Below, in pieces: positions 56,722 to 64,000 of a DNA stretch of 64,000 nt. Within the stretch, counting starts at the first letter, position 1. Each line of letters starts with the position of its first letter. A program made the translations under genes and the position numbers. Source of the DNA: Vibrio penaeicida (GTDB lineage Bacteria; Pseudomonadota; Gammaproteobacteria; Enterobacterales; Vibrionaceae); assembly GCF_030689305.1 (NCBI RefSeq), contig NZ_JAUYVM010000001.1, positions 496,001-560,000 of the forward strand, read 5' to 3'. The notes beneath the pieces were generated by a model. It made no database searches, had not been told where the DNA came from, and saw only the letters and a program-made list of their open reading frames with translations.

Positions 56722-56754
56722 AAAAAAACCGGAGCTTCTTAGCTCCGGTTTTTT
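56722..56754. terminator. Bidirectional terminator between the glycosyltransferase gene and sucD
   Basis: AACCGGAGCT pairs with AGCTCCGGTT around TCTT, flanked by AAAAAAA and TTTTTT. It ends both converging units. Confidence 0.92.
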
Positions 56755-56771
56755 GTATTCACTGAACTTTC

Positions 56772-57644
56772 TTACCAGCCAGTCACTTCACGAAGTGCTT
56801 TACCGATTTCAGCCAGAGACTTAGTCGTCTTAACGCCAGCCGCTTCTAGTGCTGCAAATTTGTCTTCCGCAGTACCTTTACCGCCAGAGATGATTGCACC
56901 AGCGTGACCCATACGCTTACCAGGAGGAGCCGTAACACCAGCGATGTAAGAAACTACAGGCTTAGTTACGTTCTCTTTGATGTACGCTGCTGCTTCTTCT
57001 TCCGCTGTTCCGCCGATCTCACCGATCATAACGATAGCTTCTGTTTCTGGGTCTTCTTGGAACAACTTCAGAATATCAATGAAGTTTGAACCAGGGATTG
57101 GGTCACCACCAATACCAACACAAGTAGATTGACCAAAGCCTTCGTCAGTTGTTTGCTTAACGGCTTCGTAAGTCAATGTACCTGAACGCGATACGATACC
57201 CACTTTACCTTTCTTGTGGATGTGACCAGGCATGATACCAATCTTACACTCATCAGGAGTAATAACGCCTGGGCAGTTAGGACCGATCATGCGAACGCCA
57301 GTTTCTTCTAGCTTCACTTTCACATCAATCATATCCGTAGTTGGAATGCCTTCTGTGATAGTAACGATAAGCTCAATACCCGCATCGATAGCTTCTAGAA
57401 TCGCATCTTTACAGAATGGTGCTGGAACGTAGATTACTGTCGCTGTTGCGCCAGTCGCTTCTACTGCTTCACGAACAGTATTGAATACTGGTTGACCTAA
57501 GTGAGTTTGACCACCTTTACCAGGAGAAACACCACCAACCATTTGCGTACCGTAAGCGATCGCTTGCTCAGAGTGGAAAGTACCTTGACCACCAGTGAAA
57601 CCCTGACAGATTACTTTAGTGTCTTTGTTAATTAGTACAGACAT
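56772..57644 (-). CDS. sucD: Succinyl-CoA synthetase alpha subunit
   Basis: 290 residues. It catalyses succinyl-CoA plus nucleoside diphosphate and phosphate to succinate, CoA and nucleoside triphosphate, in the TCA cycle. The CoA-binding N-terminus [28 protein letters not shown], and the phospho-His in [12 protein letters not shown] (His of GHAG) are visible. The start coincides with the end of sucC. It is last in the suc operon. Confidence 0.98.
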   Translation of the reverse strand: MSVLINKDTKVICQGFTGGQGTFHSEQAIAYGTQMVGGVSPGKGGQTHLGQPVFNTVREAVEATGATATVIYVPAPFCKDAILEAIDAGIELIVTITEGIPTTDMIDVKVKLEETGVRMIGPNCPGVITPDECKIGIMPGHIHKKGKVGIVSRSGTLTYEAVKQTTDEGFGQSTCVGIGGDPIPGSNFIDILKLFQEDPETEAIVMIGEIGGTAEEEAAAYIKENVTKPVVSYIAGVTAPPGKRMGHAGAIISGGKGTAEDKFAALEAAGVKTTKSLAEIGKALREVTGW

Positions 57645-58810
57645 TATTTCGCCTCCGCAGCAGCAACAACTTTCTGAGCAGCATCTGTTAGCGACTCAGC
57701 AGCAATGATATCAACATCAGAATTAGCAAGAACTTCGCGACCTAAGTCTGCGTTAGTACCTTCTAAACGAACAACAACAGGCACTGTTACGCCAACTTCT
57801 TTAACCGCACCGATAATACCTTCAGCAATCATGTCACAACGAACGATACCACCGAAGATGTTTACAAGTACTGCTTTAACATTGTCATCAGAAAGGATGA
57901 TCTTGAATGCTTCTGCTACGCGCTCTTTTGTTGCACCGCCACCTACATCTAGGAAGTTAGCTGGCTTACCGCCATGCAGGTTTACGATATCCATCGTACC
58001 CATCGCAAGACCTGCACCGTTAACCATACAGCCAACGTTACCATCCAGTGCTACGTAGTTTAGTTCCCACTGTGCAGCGTGTGCTTCACGCTCATCTTCT
58101 TGAGATGGATCGTGCATTTCACGAAGCTTAGGCTGACGGTACATCGCGTTTGAATCGATGTTGATTTTACCGTCAAGACATAGAAGGTTACCTTCACCTG
58201 TCACAACAAGTGGGTTAATTTCTAGTAGAGCCAAATCGTACTGAGAGAACATAGTGCCAAGACCCATGAAGATCTTAACGAATTGCTTGATTTGATCACC
58301 TGCTAGACCAAGTTTGAACGCAAGCTCACGGCCTTGGTATGCTTGAGGACCAACCAATGGGTCGATTGCCGCTTTATGAATCAACTCAGGTGTTTCTTCA
58401 GCAATTTTCTCGATGTCCACGCCGCCTTCTGTAGACGCCATGAATACAATTTTACGACTAGCACGGTCAACAACGGCACCTAGGTACAGCTCGTTAGCAA
58501 TGTTCGATGCTTCTTCAACTAGGATTTTTGTTACTGGCTGACCGTTAGCGTCTGTTTGGTAAGTAACAAGGTTTTTACCCAACCACTTTTGTGCAAACTC
58601 TTTTACGCCTTCTTTTGTGTCATGCAGTTCAACGCCGCCCGCTTTACCGCGACCACCAGCGTGTACCTGGCACTTAACGACTTTCTTCGCTGTACTGATG
58701 CGGCCGGCAGCTTCAAAAGCTTCTTGAGCTGTATCACACGCGAAACCTTCTGGTACAGGCAAACCGAATTCTGCAAACAGCTGTTTGGCTTGGTATTCAT
58801 GCAAATTCAT
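57644..58810 (-). CDS. sucC: Succinyl-CoA synthetase beta subunit
   Basis: 388 residues, as in E. coli. ATP-grasp N-terminal half ([33 protein letters not shown]) and the C-terminal CoA-ligase half with [15 protein letters not shown]. It forms the heterotetramer with SucD. The sucB-sucC gap of 175 bases carries a hairpin. Confidence 0.98.
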   Translation of the reverse strand: MNLHEYQAKQLFAEFGLPVPEGFACDTAQEAFEAAGRISTAKKVVKCQVHAGGRGKAGGVELHDTKEGVKEFAQKWLGKNLVTYQTDANGQPVTKILVEEASNIANELYLGAVVDRASRKIVFMASTEGGVDIEKIAEETPELIHKAAIDPLVGPQAYQGRELAFKLGLAGDQIKQFVKIFMGLGTMFSQYDLALLEINPLVVTGEGNLLCLDGKINIDSNAMYRQPKLREMHDPSQEDEREAHAAQWELNYVALDGNVGCMVNGAGLAMGTMDIVNLHGGKPANFLDVGGGATKERVAEAFKIILSDDNVKAVLVNIFGGIVRCDMIAEGIIGAVKEVGVTVPVVVRLEGTNADLGREVLANSDVDIIAAESLTDAAQKVVAAAEAK

Positions 58811-58935
58811 TGTGTTATTCCGTTTGTTTATCCCTTAGGGGATTTATTATTTCCATAGACGCGTTATCAATTCTGATAAACGGCGCACGTATGTAGGGTT
58901 TTAGTCTTGAGCATGCGAGATTTACCCGCAATAAA

Positions 58936-58960
58936 GAGCCAGACGTTGAGAGCCTGGCTC
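58936..58960. promoter_or_regulatory. Hairpin in the sucB-sucC gap
   Basis: GAGCCAG (58936-58942) pairs with CTGGCTC (58954-58960). Only a short T-run (TTTATT) follows on the minus strand. It may be an attenuator or mRNA-processing stem that adjusts sucCD relative to sucAB. Confidence 0.5.
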
Positions 58961-58985
58961 AATTTTTATGCTTTTGCTTAGCGGA

Positions 58986-60194
58986 CTATACGTCTAACAA
59001 TAGACGAGCTGGATCTTCAAGCAACTCTTTAATCGTTACTAGGAAGCCAACCGACTCACGACCATCAATCAAACGGTGATCGTAAGATAGAGCCAAGTAC
59101 ATCATTGGAAGAATCTCAACTTTCCCATCAACCGCCATAGGACGCTCTTGGATTTTGTGCATACCAAGAATAGCAGACTGTGGTGGGTTAATGATCGGTG
59201 TAGACATTAGAGATCCAAACACGCCACCATTAGTGATAGTAAAGTTACCGCCAACCAACTCATCAACGGTCAGTTTGCCGTCACGACCTTTGATCGCCAG
59301 CTCTTTGATGCCTTTTTCGATTTCAGCAAAACCCAACGTATCACAATCTTTAAGTACAGGAGTTACAAGACCACGAGGTGTTGAAACTGCCATGCTGATA
59401 TCGAAGTAGTTGTGGTAAACAATGTCTTCGCCATCAATCGACGCATTCACTTCTGGGTAACGCTTCAATGCTTCAGTTACAGCTTTCACGTAGAAAGACA
59501 TAAATCCAAGGCGCGTACCGTGGCGCTCTTCAAATTGGTCTTTGTACTGCTTACGAAGATCCATGATTGGCTTCATGTTCACTTCATTAAACGTTGTTAG
59601 CATTGCTGTGCTGTTTTTCGCTTCTAGAAGACGCTTCGCGACTGTCTTACGAAGACGCGTCATTGGTACACGCTTCTGAGTGCGAGCGGCTGCTGGTGCT
59701 TCAATTTCTGGTTGAGCAGCGGCGGCTGGTGCAGATTTCGCAGCAGCAAGATGCGCATCGATATCTTCACGAGTAATACGACCGCCAACACCCGTTCCTT
59801 TCACTTGGTTTGCATTTAGGTTGTGCTCTGCAAGTAAACGGCGAACCGCTGGGCTTAATGCATCGTTAGATTCCTCAGTCAAAGAAGCCTTATGGCGTTT
59901 GTCTGGAGATGCTTCTTTGTCGTCTGTACTGTCTGCTGTCGGTTCACCGGCTACAGCACCAGGCTTCAATTTAGCAAGAACTTGGCGACCCAGTACTGTT
60001 GCGCCTTCTTCTTCAAGGATAGCTTCAAGTACACCAGCTTCAGGGGCAGGTACTTCCAGTACAACTTTATCTGTTTCAATATCAACAATGACTTCATCGC
60101 GCTCGATTGCATCACCTGGTTTTTTGTGCCACGTTGCAACCGTCGCATCAGCTACAGATTCAGGTAAGTCTGGAACCAGAATTTCAATTGTCAT
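58986..60194 (-). CDS. sucB: 2-Oxoglutarate dehydrogenase E2 (dihydrolipoyl succinyltransferase)
   Basis: 402 residues. The lipoyl domain at about 1-78 has [16 protein letters not shown] (lipoyl-Lys), the E3-binding domain at about 110-150 has [14 protein letters not shown], and an Ala/Pro linker follows. The catalytic domain has [14 protein letters not shown] with the active-site His. It is the core of the oxoglutarate dehydrogenase complex, 28 bases after sucA. Confidence 0.98.
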   Translation of the reverse strand: MTIEILVPDLPESVADATVATWHKKPGDAIERDEVIVDIETDKVVLEVPAPEAGVLEAILEEEGATVLGRQVLAKLKPGAVAGEPTADSTDDKEASPDKRHKASLTEESNDALSPAVRRLLAEHNLNANQVKGTGVGGRITREDIDAHLAAAKSAPAAAAQPEIEAPAAARTQKRVPMTRLRKTVAKRLLEAKNSTAMLTTFNEVNMKPIMDLRKQYKDQFEERHGTRLGFMSFYVKAVTEALKRYPEVNASIDGEDIVYHNYFDISMAVSTPRGLVTPVLKDCDTLGFAEIEKGIKELAIKGRDGKLTVDELVGGNFTITNGGVFGSLMSTPIINPPQSAILGMHKIQERPMAVDGKVEILPMMYLALSYDHRLIDGRESVGFLVTIKELLEDPARLLLDV

Positions 60195-60222
60195 GTCTGT
60201 TTCGTCCTTTTTCTTCTAGTTC

Positions 60223-63030
60223 TTAATCTAGGGTAAGTGCGTCACTAATTAACGCTTTCTGTTGTTTCATGTGTACTGACATGTATCCAACTGCAGGTGA
60301 TGCCGAAGCCGGACGACCTGCGTATTTCAAATCAGCACCAGCCGGAATCGCGATACGGAAGTTATGTTGGCTCGAGTACCAAGCACCTTGGTTTTGAGGC
60401 TCTTCCTGACACCAAACATAATCCACTGCATTTGTGTATTGTGCGATCGCAGTTTGTACTTCTTCCAACGGGAATGGGTACAACTGTTCAATACGAACTA
60501 TCGCAACATCGTCTTGTTCATTGTTGCGACGTTGCTCTAGTAGGTCGTAATAAACCTTGCCCGAACAAAATACAACACGCTTCACTTTAGACGCTTCCAA
60601 TGTATCTATCTCACCAATCGCAGCTTGGAACGTACCTTCCGACAAATCTTCTAATGAAGAAGTACAAAGCGGATGACGTAGAAGAGACTTAGGCGACATA
60701 ACAATCAGTGGACGACGCATTGGGCGCACCACTTGACGACGGATCATGTGATAAACCTGCGCAGGCGTAGACGGCACGACTACTTGCATATTTTGTTCAG
60801 CACACAATTGCAAATAGCGCTCTAGACGTGCAGAGGAGTGCTCTGGACCTTGACCTTCGTAGCCGTGAGGCAGAAGCATAGTCAAACCACACAAACGAGC
60901 CCACTTTTGCTCTCCAGAAGAGATAAACTGGTCGATTACAACCTGCGCACCGTTTGCGAAGTCACCAAACTGAGCTTCCCATAACGTTAAACCACCCGGT
61001 TCTGCTGTCGCGTAACCGTATTCAAATGCCAGCACAGCTTCTTCAGATAAAACGGAGTCAAATACTTGGAAAGGACCCTGCTTATCATGGATGTTCGCTA
61101 AAGGAACATAGGTGCTCGCATCCGTTTGGTTATGCAATACAGAATGACGGTGGAAGAAAGTACCACGACCTGAATCTTGACCAGAAATACGAATACGTTT
61201 GCCATCGTCAACCAACGTTGCATACGCCAGTGTTTCAGCCATACCCCAATCGAGTTGTTTCTCGCCATTAATCATCGACGTTCGATCGTTGTAAAGTTTG
61301 TTTACACGGCTATGAAGCTTGTGGCTTTCTGGGTACTGACACAAGCGTTGACCCAATTCTTTCAGGCGCTTGATATCAAAATTCGAATCCCAATCTGTAT
61401 CCCAATCGTGACCAATATAAGGTGACCAGTCTACGGAATGCAGTGCCATTGGACGCCATTCCTTTACCACGACTTCACCGTGGTCAAGTGCATCTCGGTA
61501 CTCGTTCACTAGCAGCGTGGCTGTTTCAATATCAAACTCGCCACGTTCAATTAGAACGTCTGCGTACAGCTTACGAGGGGTTGGGTGCTTTTTAATTTTT
61601 TGATACATCAACGGTTGAGTTGCATTCGGCTCATCCGCTTCGTTGTGACCGTGGCGACGGTAACAAACCAAATCAATAACGACATCACATTTGAACGTAT
61701 TACGGTAATCAACAGCTAAGCGAGCAACAAAAGCTACTGCTTCTGGATCATCAGCGTTCACATGGAAGATCGGTGCCTGTACCATCTTGGCAATATCGGT
61801 ACAGTACATAGTTGATCGAGTATCGCGAGGGTTCGAAGTCGTGAAACCAACTTGGTTATTCACAACAATTCGTACAGTACCACCAACACAGAACCCACGA
61901 GCTTGAGACATATTGAACGTTTCTTGAACAACGCCCTGTCCGGCTATCGCAGAGTCTCCATGAATGGTAATAGGCAGAACGCTGCTACCATCTTTATCCC
62001 CTAGGCGATCCTGACGAGCTCGGACCGAACCGATAACTACAGGGTTAACGATTTCTAGGTGAGATGGGTTAAATGCTAACGCTAGGTGTACATCGCCACC
62101 CGGTGTTGCAAAGTCGGCAGAAAAACCTTGGTGATATTTAACGTCACCAGTACCCCAAGTGTCGTCATGTTTGCCCGCAAATTCATCGAACAAATCTTGT
62201 GGCTTCTTACCAAGCACGTTTACCAGCATATTCAAACGACCGCGGTGGGCCATGCCGACAACAACTTCACGAACACCCTGAGCACCTGCGCTACGAATGA
62301 TTTCCTTAGTCATAGGAATCATTGCATCGCCGCCTTCTAAGGAGAAACGTTTCGCGCCTGGGAATTTAGCACCGAGATAACGCTCTAAGCCTTCTGCTGC
62401 AGTCAGCTCATGAAGGAAAGTTTTTTTCTCTTCATCAGTAAACGATGCTTGGCCAGACACAGATTCCAAACGTTGCTGAATCCAACGTTTTTGCTCTGTA
62501 TTTGTCATGTGCATATATTCAGCACCGACAGAGCCACAGTAAGTTTGCTTGAGGGCTTTTTGAAGATCTCTCAACACCATAGTTTCTTGCCCATTGGCAA
62601 AAGAACCTACGTTAAAAGTTTCGTCTAAATCTTCTTCAGTGAGAGTATGGAAAGCAGGGTTCAGTTCAGCGACTGTATCTCTTTCCCAAAGACCGAGAGG
62701 GTCGAGGTTGGCAGCTTCATGCCCGCGGAATCGGTAGGCATTGATAAGCTGTAGTACTTTTACTTGTTTAGCATCGACATCGGGATCACTAACTTGGACA
62801 TTGTAATGCTTTGTTTCTTTCGCTAATCGACGGAAGTAATCACGGACACGAGAATGCGGTTGATCGACCGCGTCGGATTGCGTAGGCAACCCTTCAAATA
62901 CTCGTTTCCATTCCTCACTCACCAGATCGGGATCACTAAGATACAGTTCGTAGAGTTCTTCTACATAAGTTGCATTGGCGCCAGCCAAGTGTGAAGACTC
63001 GAGCCATGCCTTCATCACGCCGTTGTGCAT
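60223..63030 (-). CDS. sucA: 2-Oxoglutarate dehydrogenase E1
   Basis: 935 residues. Thiamine diphosphate-dependent decarboxylase component. It begins MHNGVMKAWLESSHLAGANATYVEEL, matching the E. coli N-terminus that binds E2. VVVGMAHRGRLNMLVNVLGK, GDSAIAGQGVVQET and VNNQVGFTTSNPRD form the thiamine and substrate site. It follows sdhB in the order sdh-sucABCD. Confidence 0.98.
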   Translation of the reverse strand: MHNGVMKAWLESSHLAGANATYVEELYELYLSDPDLVSEEWKRVFEGLPTQSDAVDQPHSRVRDYFRRLAKETKHYNVQVSDPDVDAKQVKVLQLINAYRFRGHEAANLDPLGLWERDTVAELNPAFHTLTEEDLDETFNVGSFANGQETMVLRDLQKALKQTYCGSVGAEYMHMTNTEQKRWIQQRLESVSGQASFTDEEKKTFLHELTAAEGLERYLGAKFPGAKRFSLEGGDAMIPMTKEIIRSAGAQGVREVVVGMAHRGRLNMLVNVLGKKPQDLFDEFAGKHDDTWGTGDVKYHQGFSADFATPGGDVHLALAFNPSHLEIVNPVVIGSVRARQDRLGDKDGSSVLPITIHGDSAIAGQGVVQETFNMSQARGFCVGGTVRIVVNNQVGFTTSNPRDTRSTMYCTDIAKMVQAPIFHVNADDPEAVAFVARLAVDYRNTFKCDVVIDLVCYRRHGHNEADEPNATQPLMYQKIKKHPTPRKLYADVLIERGEFDIETATLLVNEYRDALDHGEVVVKEWRPMALHSVDWSPYIGHDWDTDWDSNFDIKRLKELGQRLCQYPESHKLHSRVNKLYNDRTSMINGEKQLDWGMAETLAYATLVDDGKRIRISGQDSGRGTFFHRHSVLHNQTDASTYVPLANIHDKQGPFQVFDSVLSEEAVLAFEYGYATAEPGGLTLWEAQFGDFANGAQVVIDQFISSGEQKWARLCGLTMLLPHGYEGQGPEHSSARLERYLQLCAEQNMQVVVPSTPAQVYHMIRRQVVRPMRRPLIVMSPKSLLRHPLCTSSLEDLSEGTFQAAIGEIDTLEASKVKRVVFCSGKVYYDLLEQRRNNEQDDVAIVRIEQLYPFPLEEVQTAIAQYTNAVDYVWCQEEPQNQGAWYSSQHNFRIAIPAGADLKYAGRPASASPAVGYMSVHMKQQKALISDALTLD

Positions 63031-63134
63031 ATTTTCCCTTAACCAGTAGGTTTCACGTTTGCATCGGTCTTATGCCGAGCTATTAATAAAGCCGACCCAA
63101 AGGCTTTACATAAGGGTCGGCAATTTTGAATCCA

Positions 63135-63848
63135 TTAAACCGAACGATTCAATAACATGGTCTTGATATGACCAATCGCCTTCGTAGGATTTAATCCCTT
63201 AGGACAAACACTTACACAATTCATAATGCTATGGCAACGAAAAACGCTAAAAGCATCGTCAAGATTAGATAAACGTTCGTCTGTAGCCGTATCACGGCTA
63301 TCAATTAACCAACGGTAAGCAGCGAGTAAACCTGCTGGACCGATGAACTTATCTGGGTTCCACCAAAATGATGGACATGACGTCGTACAACATGCGCACA
63401 TGATACATTCATACAGACCGTCTAAATGAGCGCGATCTTCCGGCACCTGTAAGTTTTCACGTGAAGGTGGCAAGGTGCCATCTGAAATCAGGAACGGCTT
63501 CACTTTCGCATAGTTGTCGTAGAACTGAGTCATATCAACAATCAAGTCTCGCACAACTGGTAAACCCGGCAACGGACGTATGATGATGGTATTTTTGTCG
63601 GTTAATGCAGACAGAGGAGTAATACAAGCCAGACCATTTTTTCCGTTCATATTTAAACCATCAGAACCACACACGCCTTCTCGGCATGAACGTCTGAATG
63701 AAATAGTCGGGTCTTGCTCCTTCAGTAAGATAAGTGCATCAAGCACCATCATGTCTGAACCTTCTTCCACTTCAAGGACATAGTCCTTCATGTAAGGCTT
63801 TTTATCTGCATCCGGATTGTAACGATAAAGAGAGAAATTAAGTTTCAT
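63135..63848 (-). CDS. sdhB: Succinate dehydrogenase iron-sulfur subunit
   Basis: 237 residues. The 2Fe-2S ferredoxin domain has SCREGVCGSDGLNMNG. The C-terminal domain binds the 4Fe-4S and 3Fe-4S clusters through CIMCACCTTSCPSFWW and CHSIMNCVSVCPKGLNP. It carries electrons from SdhA to quinone in complex II. It follows sdhA with about 16 bases between. Confidence 0.98.
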   Translation of the reverse strand: MKLNFSLYRYNPDADKKPYMKDYVLEVEEGSDMMVLDALILLKEQDPTISFRRSCREGVCGSDGLNMNGKNGLACITPLSALTDKNTIIIRPLPGLPVVRDLIVDMTQFYDNYAKVKPFLISDGTLPPSRENLQVPEDRAHLDGLYECIMCACCTTSCPSFWWNPDKFIGPAGLLAAYRWLIDSRDTATDERLSNLDDAFSVFRCHSIMNCVSVCPKGLNPTKAIGHIKTMLLNRSV

Positions 63849-63864
63849 TGTATGTACCTCCCTT

Positions 63865-64000
63865 TAGTAAGTACGTGCTTTTGGCGGAAATGCTTCACGA
63901 TGAACTGGACTCATGTTCACATCGCGCTTAGTCATTGCTTCGGTTTCCGGGTTATAGATGGAGTGGCATAGCCAGTTTTCATCATCACGGTCAGGGAAAT
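63865..64000 (-). CDS. sdhA: Succinate dehydrogenase flavoprotein subunit (C-terminal part)
   Basis: The last 44 codons lie in the window: [16 protein letters not shown] is followed after a short gap by [16 protein letters not shown] and a stop (TAA at 63865-63867). This is the usual SdhA C-terminus. The rest lies beyond the window edge. Confidence 0.93.

Noticed and set aside
57705..58058. 117-codon plus-strand frame inside sucC
   Set aside because: Serine/threonine-rich antisense shadow, common opposite highly expressed genes.
1..64000. CRISPR arrays, prophage or complete IS elements
   Set aside because: No regularly spaced repeats, phage structural genes or transposase motifs were found on either strand.

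Overview
The window looks like a stretch of the large chromosome of a Vibrio species. Evidence: a chitin-responsive competence regulator of the TfoS type with a TfoR-like small RNA beside it, FeoABC, MepM-ZnuA divergent from ZnuCB, an sdh-suc cluster in gammaproteobacterial order, minCDE with ycgL and a lytic transglycosylase, tRNA-Arg(TCT) next to folD, and several copies of a short Vibrio-type palindrome starting TATACCCAAG. No phage, integron, transposase or CRISPR array is visible.

Layout. 1-1004: a decayed or recoded DUF4056-like gene with two in-frame TGA codons, overlapped by a small membrane-anchored unknown. 1215-7919 (minus): a sugar ABC importer resembling the Pseudomonas gtsABCD glucose system, followed upstream by an OmpR/EnvZ-type two-component pair (compare GltR/GtrS). 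8613-14275 (plus): signalling genes (diguanylate cyclase, chemoreceptor, hybrid histidine kinase). 14334-19422: a DUF2867-like protein, tRNA-Arg, folD, a lytic transglycosylase, ycgL and minCDE. 19493-23915: a receiver-EAL phosphodiesterase divergent from a hybrid kinase with its own Hpt domain, probably one phosphorelay. 24038-32458 (minus): rnd, fadD, an alpha/beta hydrolase, an Slp lipoprotein, a small conserved protein, tsaB and yoaA, with a nest of MITE-like repeats upstream of yoaA. 32673-40555: purU, yecM, argS, a late lipid A acyltransferase, a HIT protein and feoABC. 40556-45049: TfoR-like sRNA and TfoS-like regulator. 45179-49120: mepM, znuA and divergent znuCB with a Zur-box-like site. 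56772-64000 (minus): sdhA (partial), sdhB, sucABCD.

The most unusual segment is 49216-56689, between znuB and sucD and bounded on both sides by bidirectional terminators. It encodes, on the minus strand, an MsbA-type lipid flippase, a PLP-dependent decarboxylase of the PanP/glutamate-decarboxylase family, a stand-alone amino-acid adenylation enzyme, a tiny carrier protein and an LpxL-family acyltransferase. A glycosyltransferase-9 gene diverges from msbA. The last three enzymes have the composition and order of V. cholerae AlmEFG, which puts glycine on lipid A. The decarboxylase lies 12 bases upstream of the adenylation gene, suggesting that this version makes its own amino acid (for instance beta-alanine from aspartate) and attaches it to lipid A or another envelope acceptor. 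This is an inference from gene content.

Functions were assigned by recognising motifs and families by eye; no database search was run. Start codons were moved from the longest open frame where a ribosome-binding site or family length supported it.
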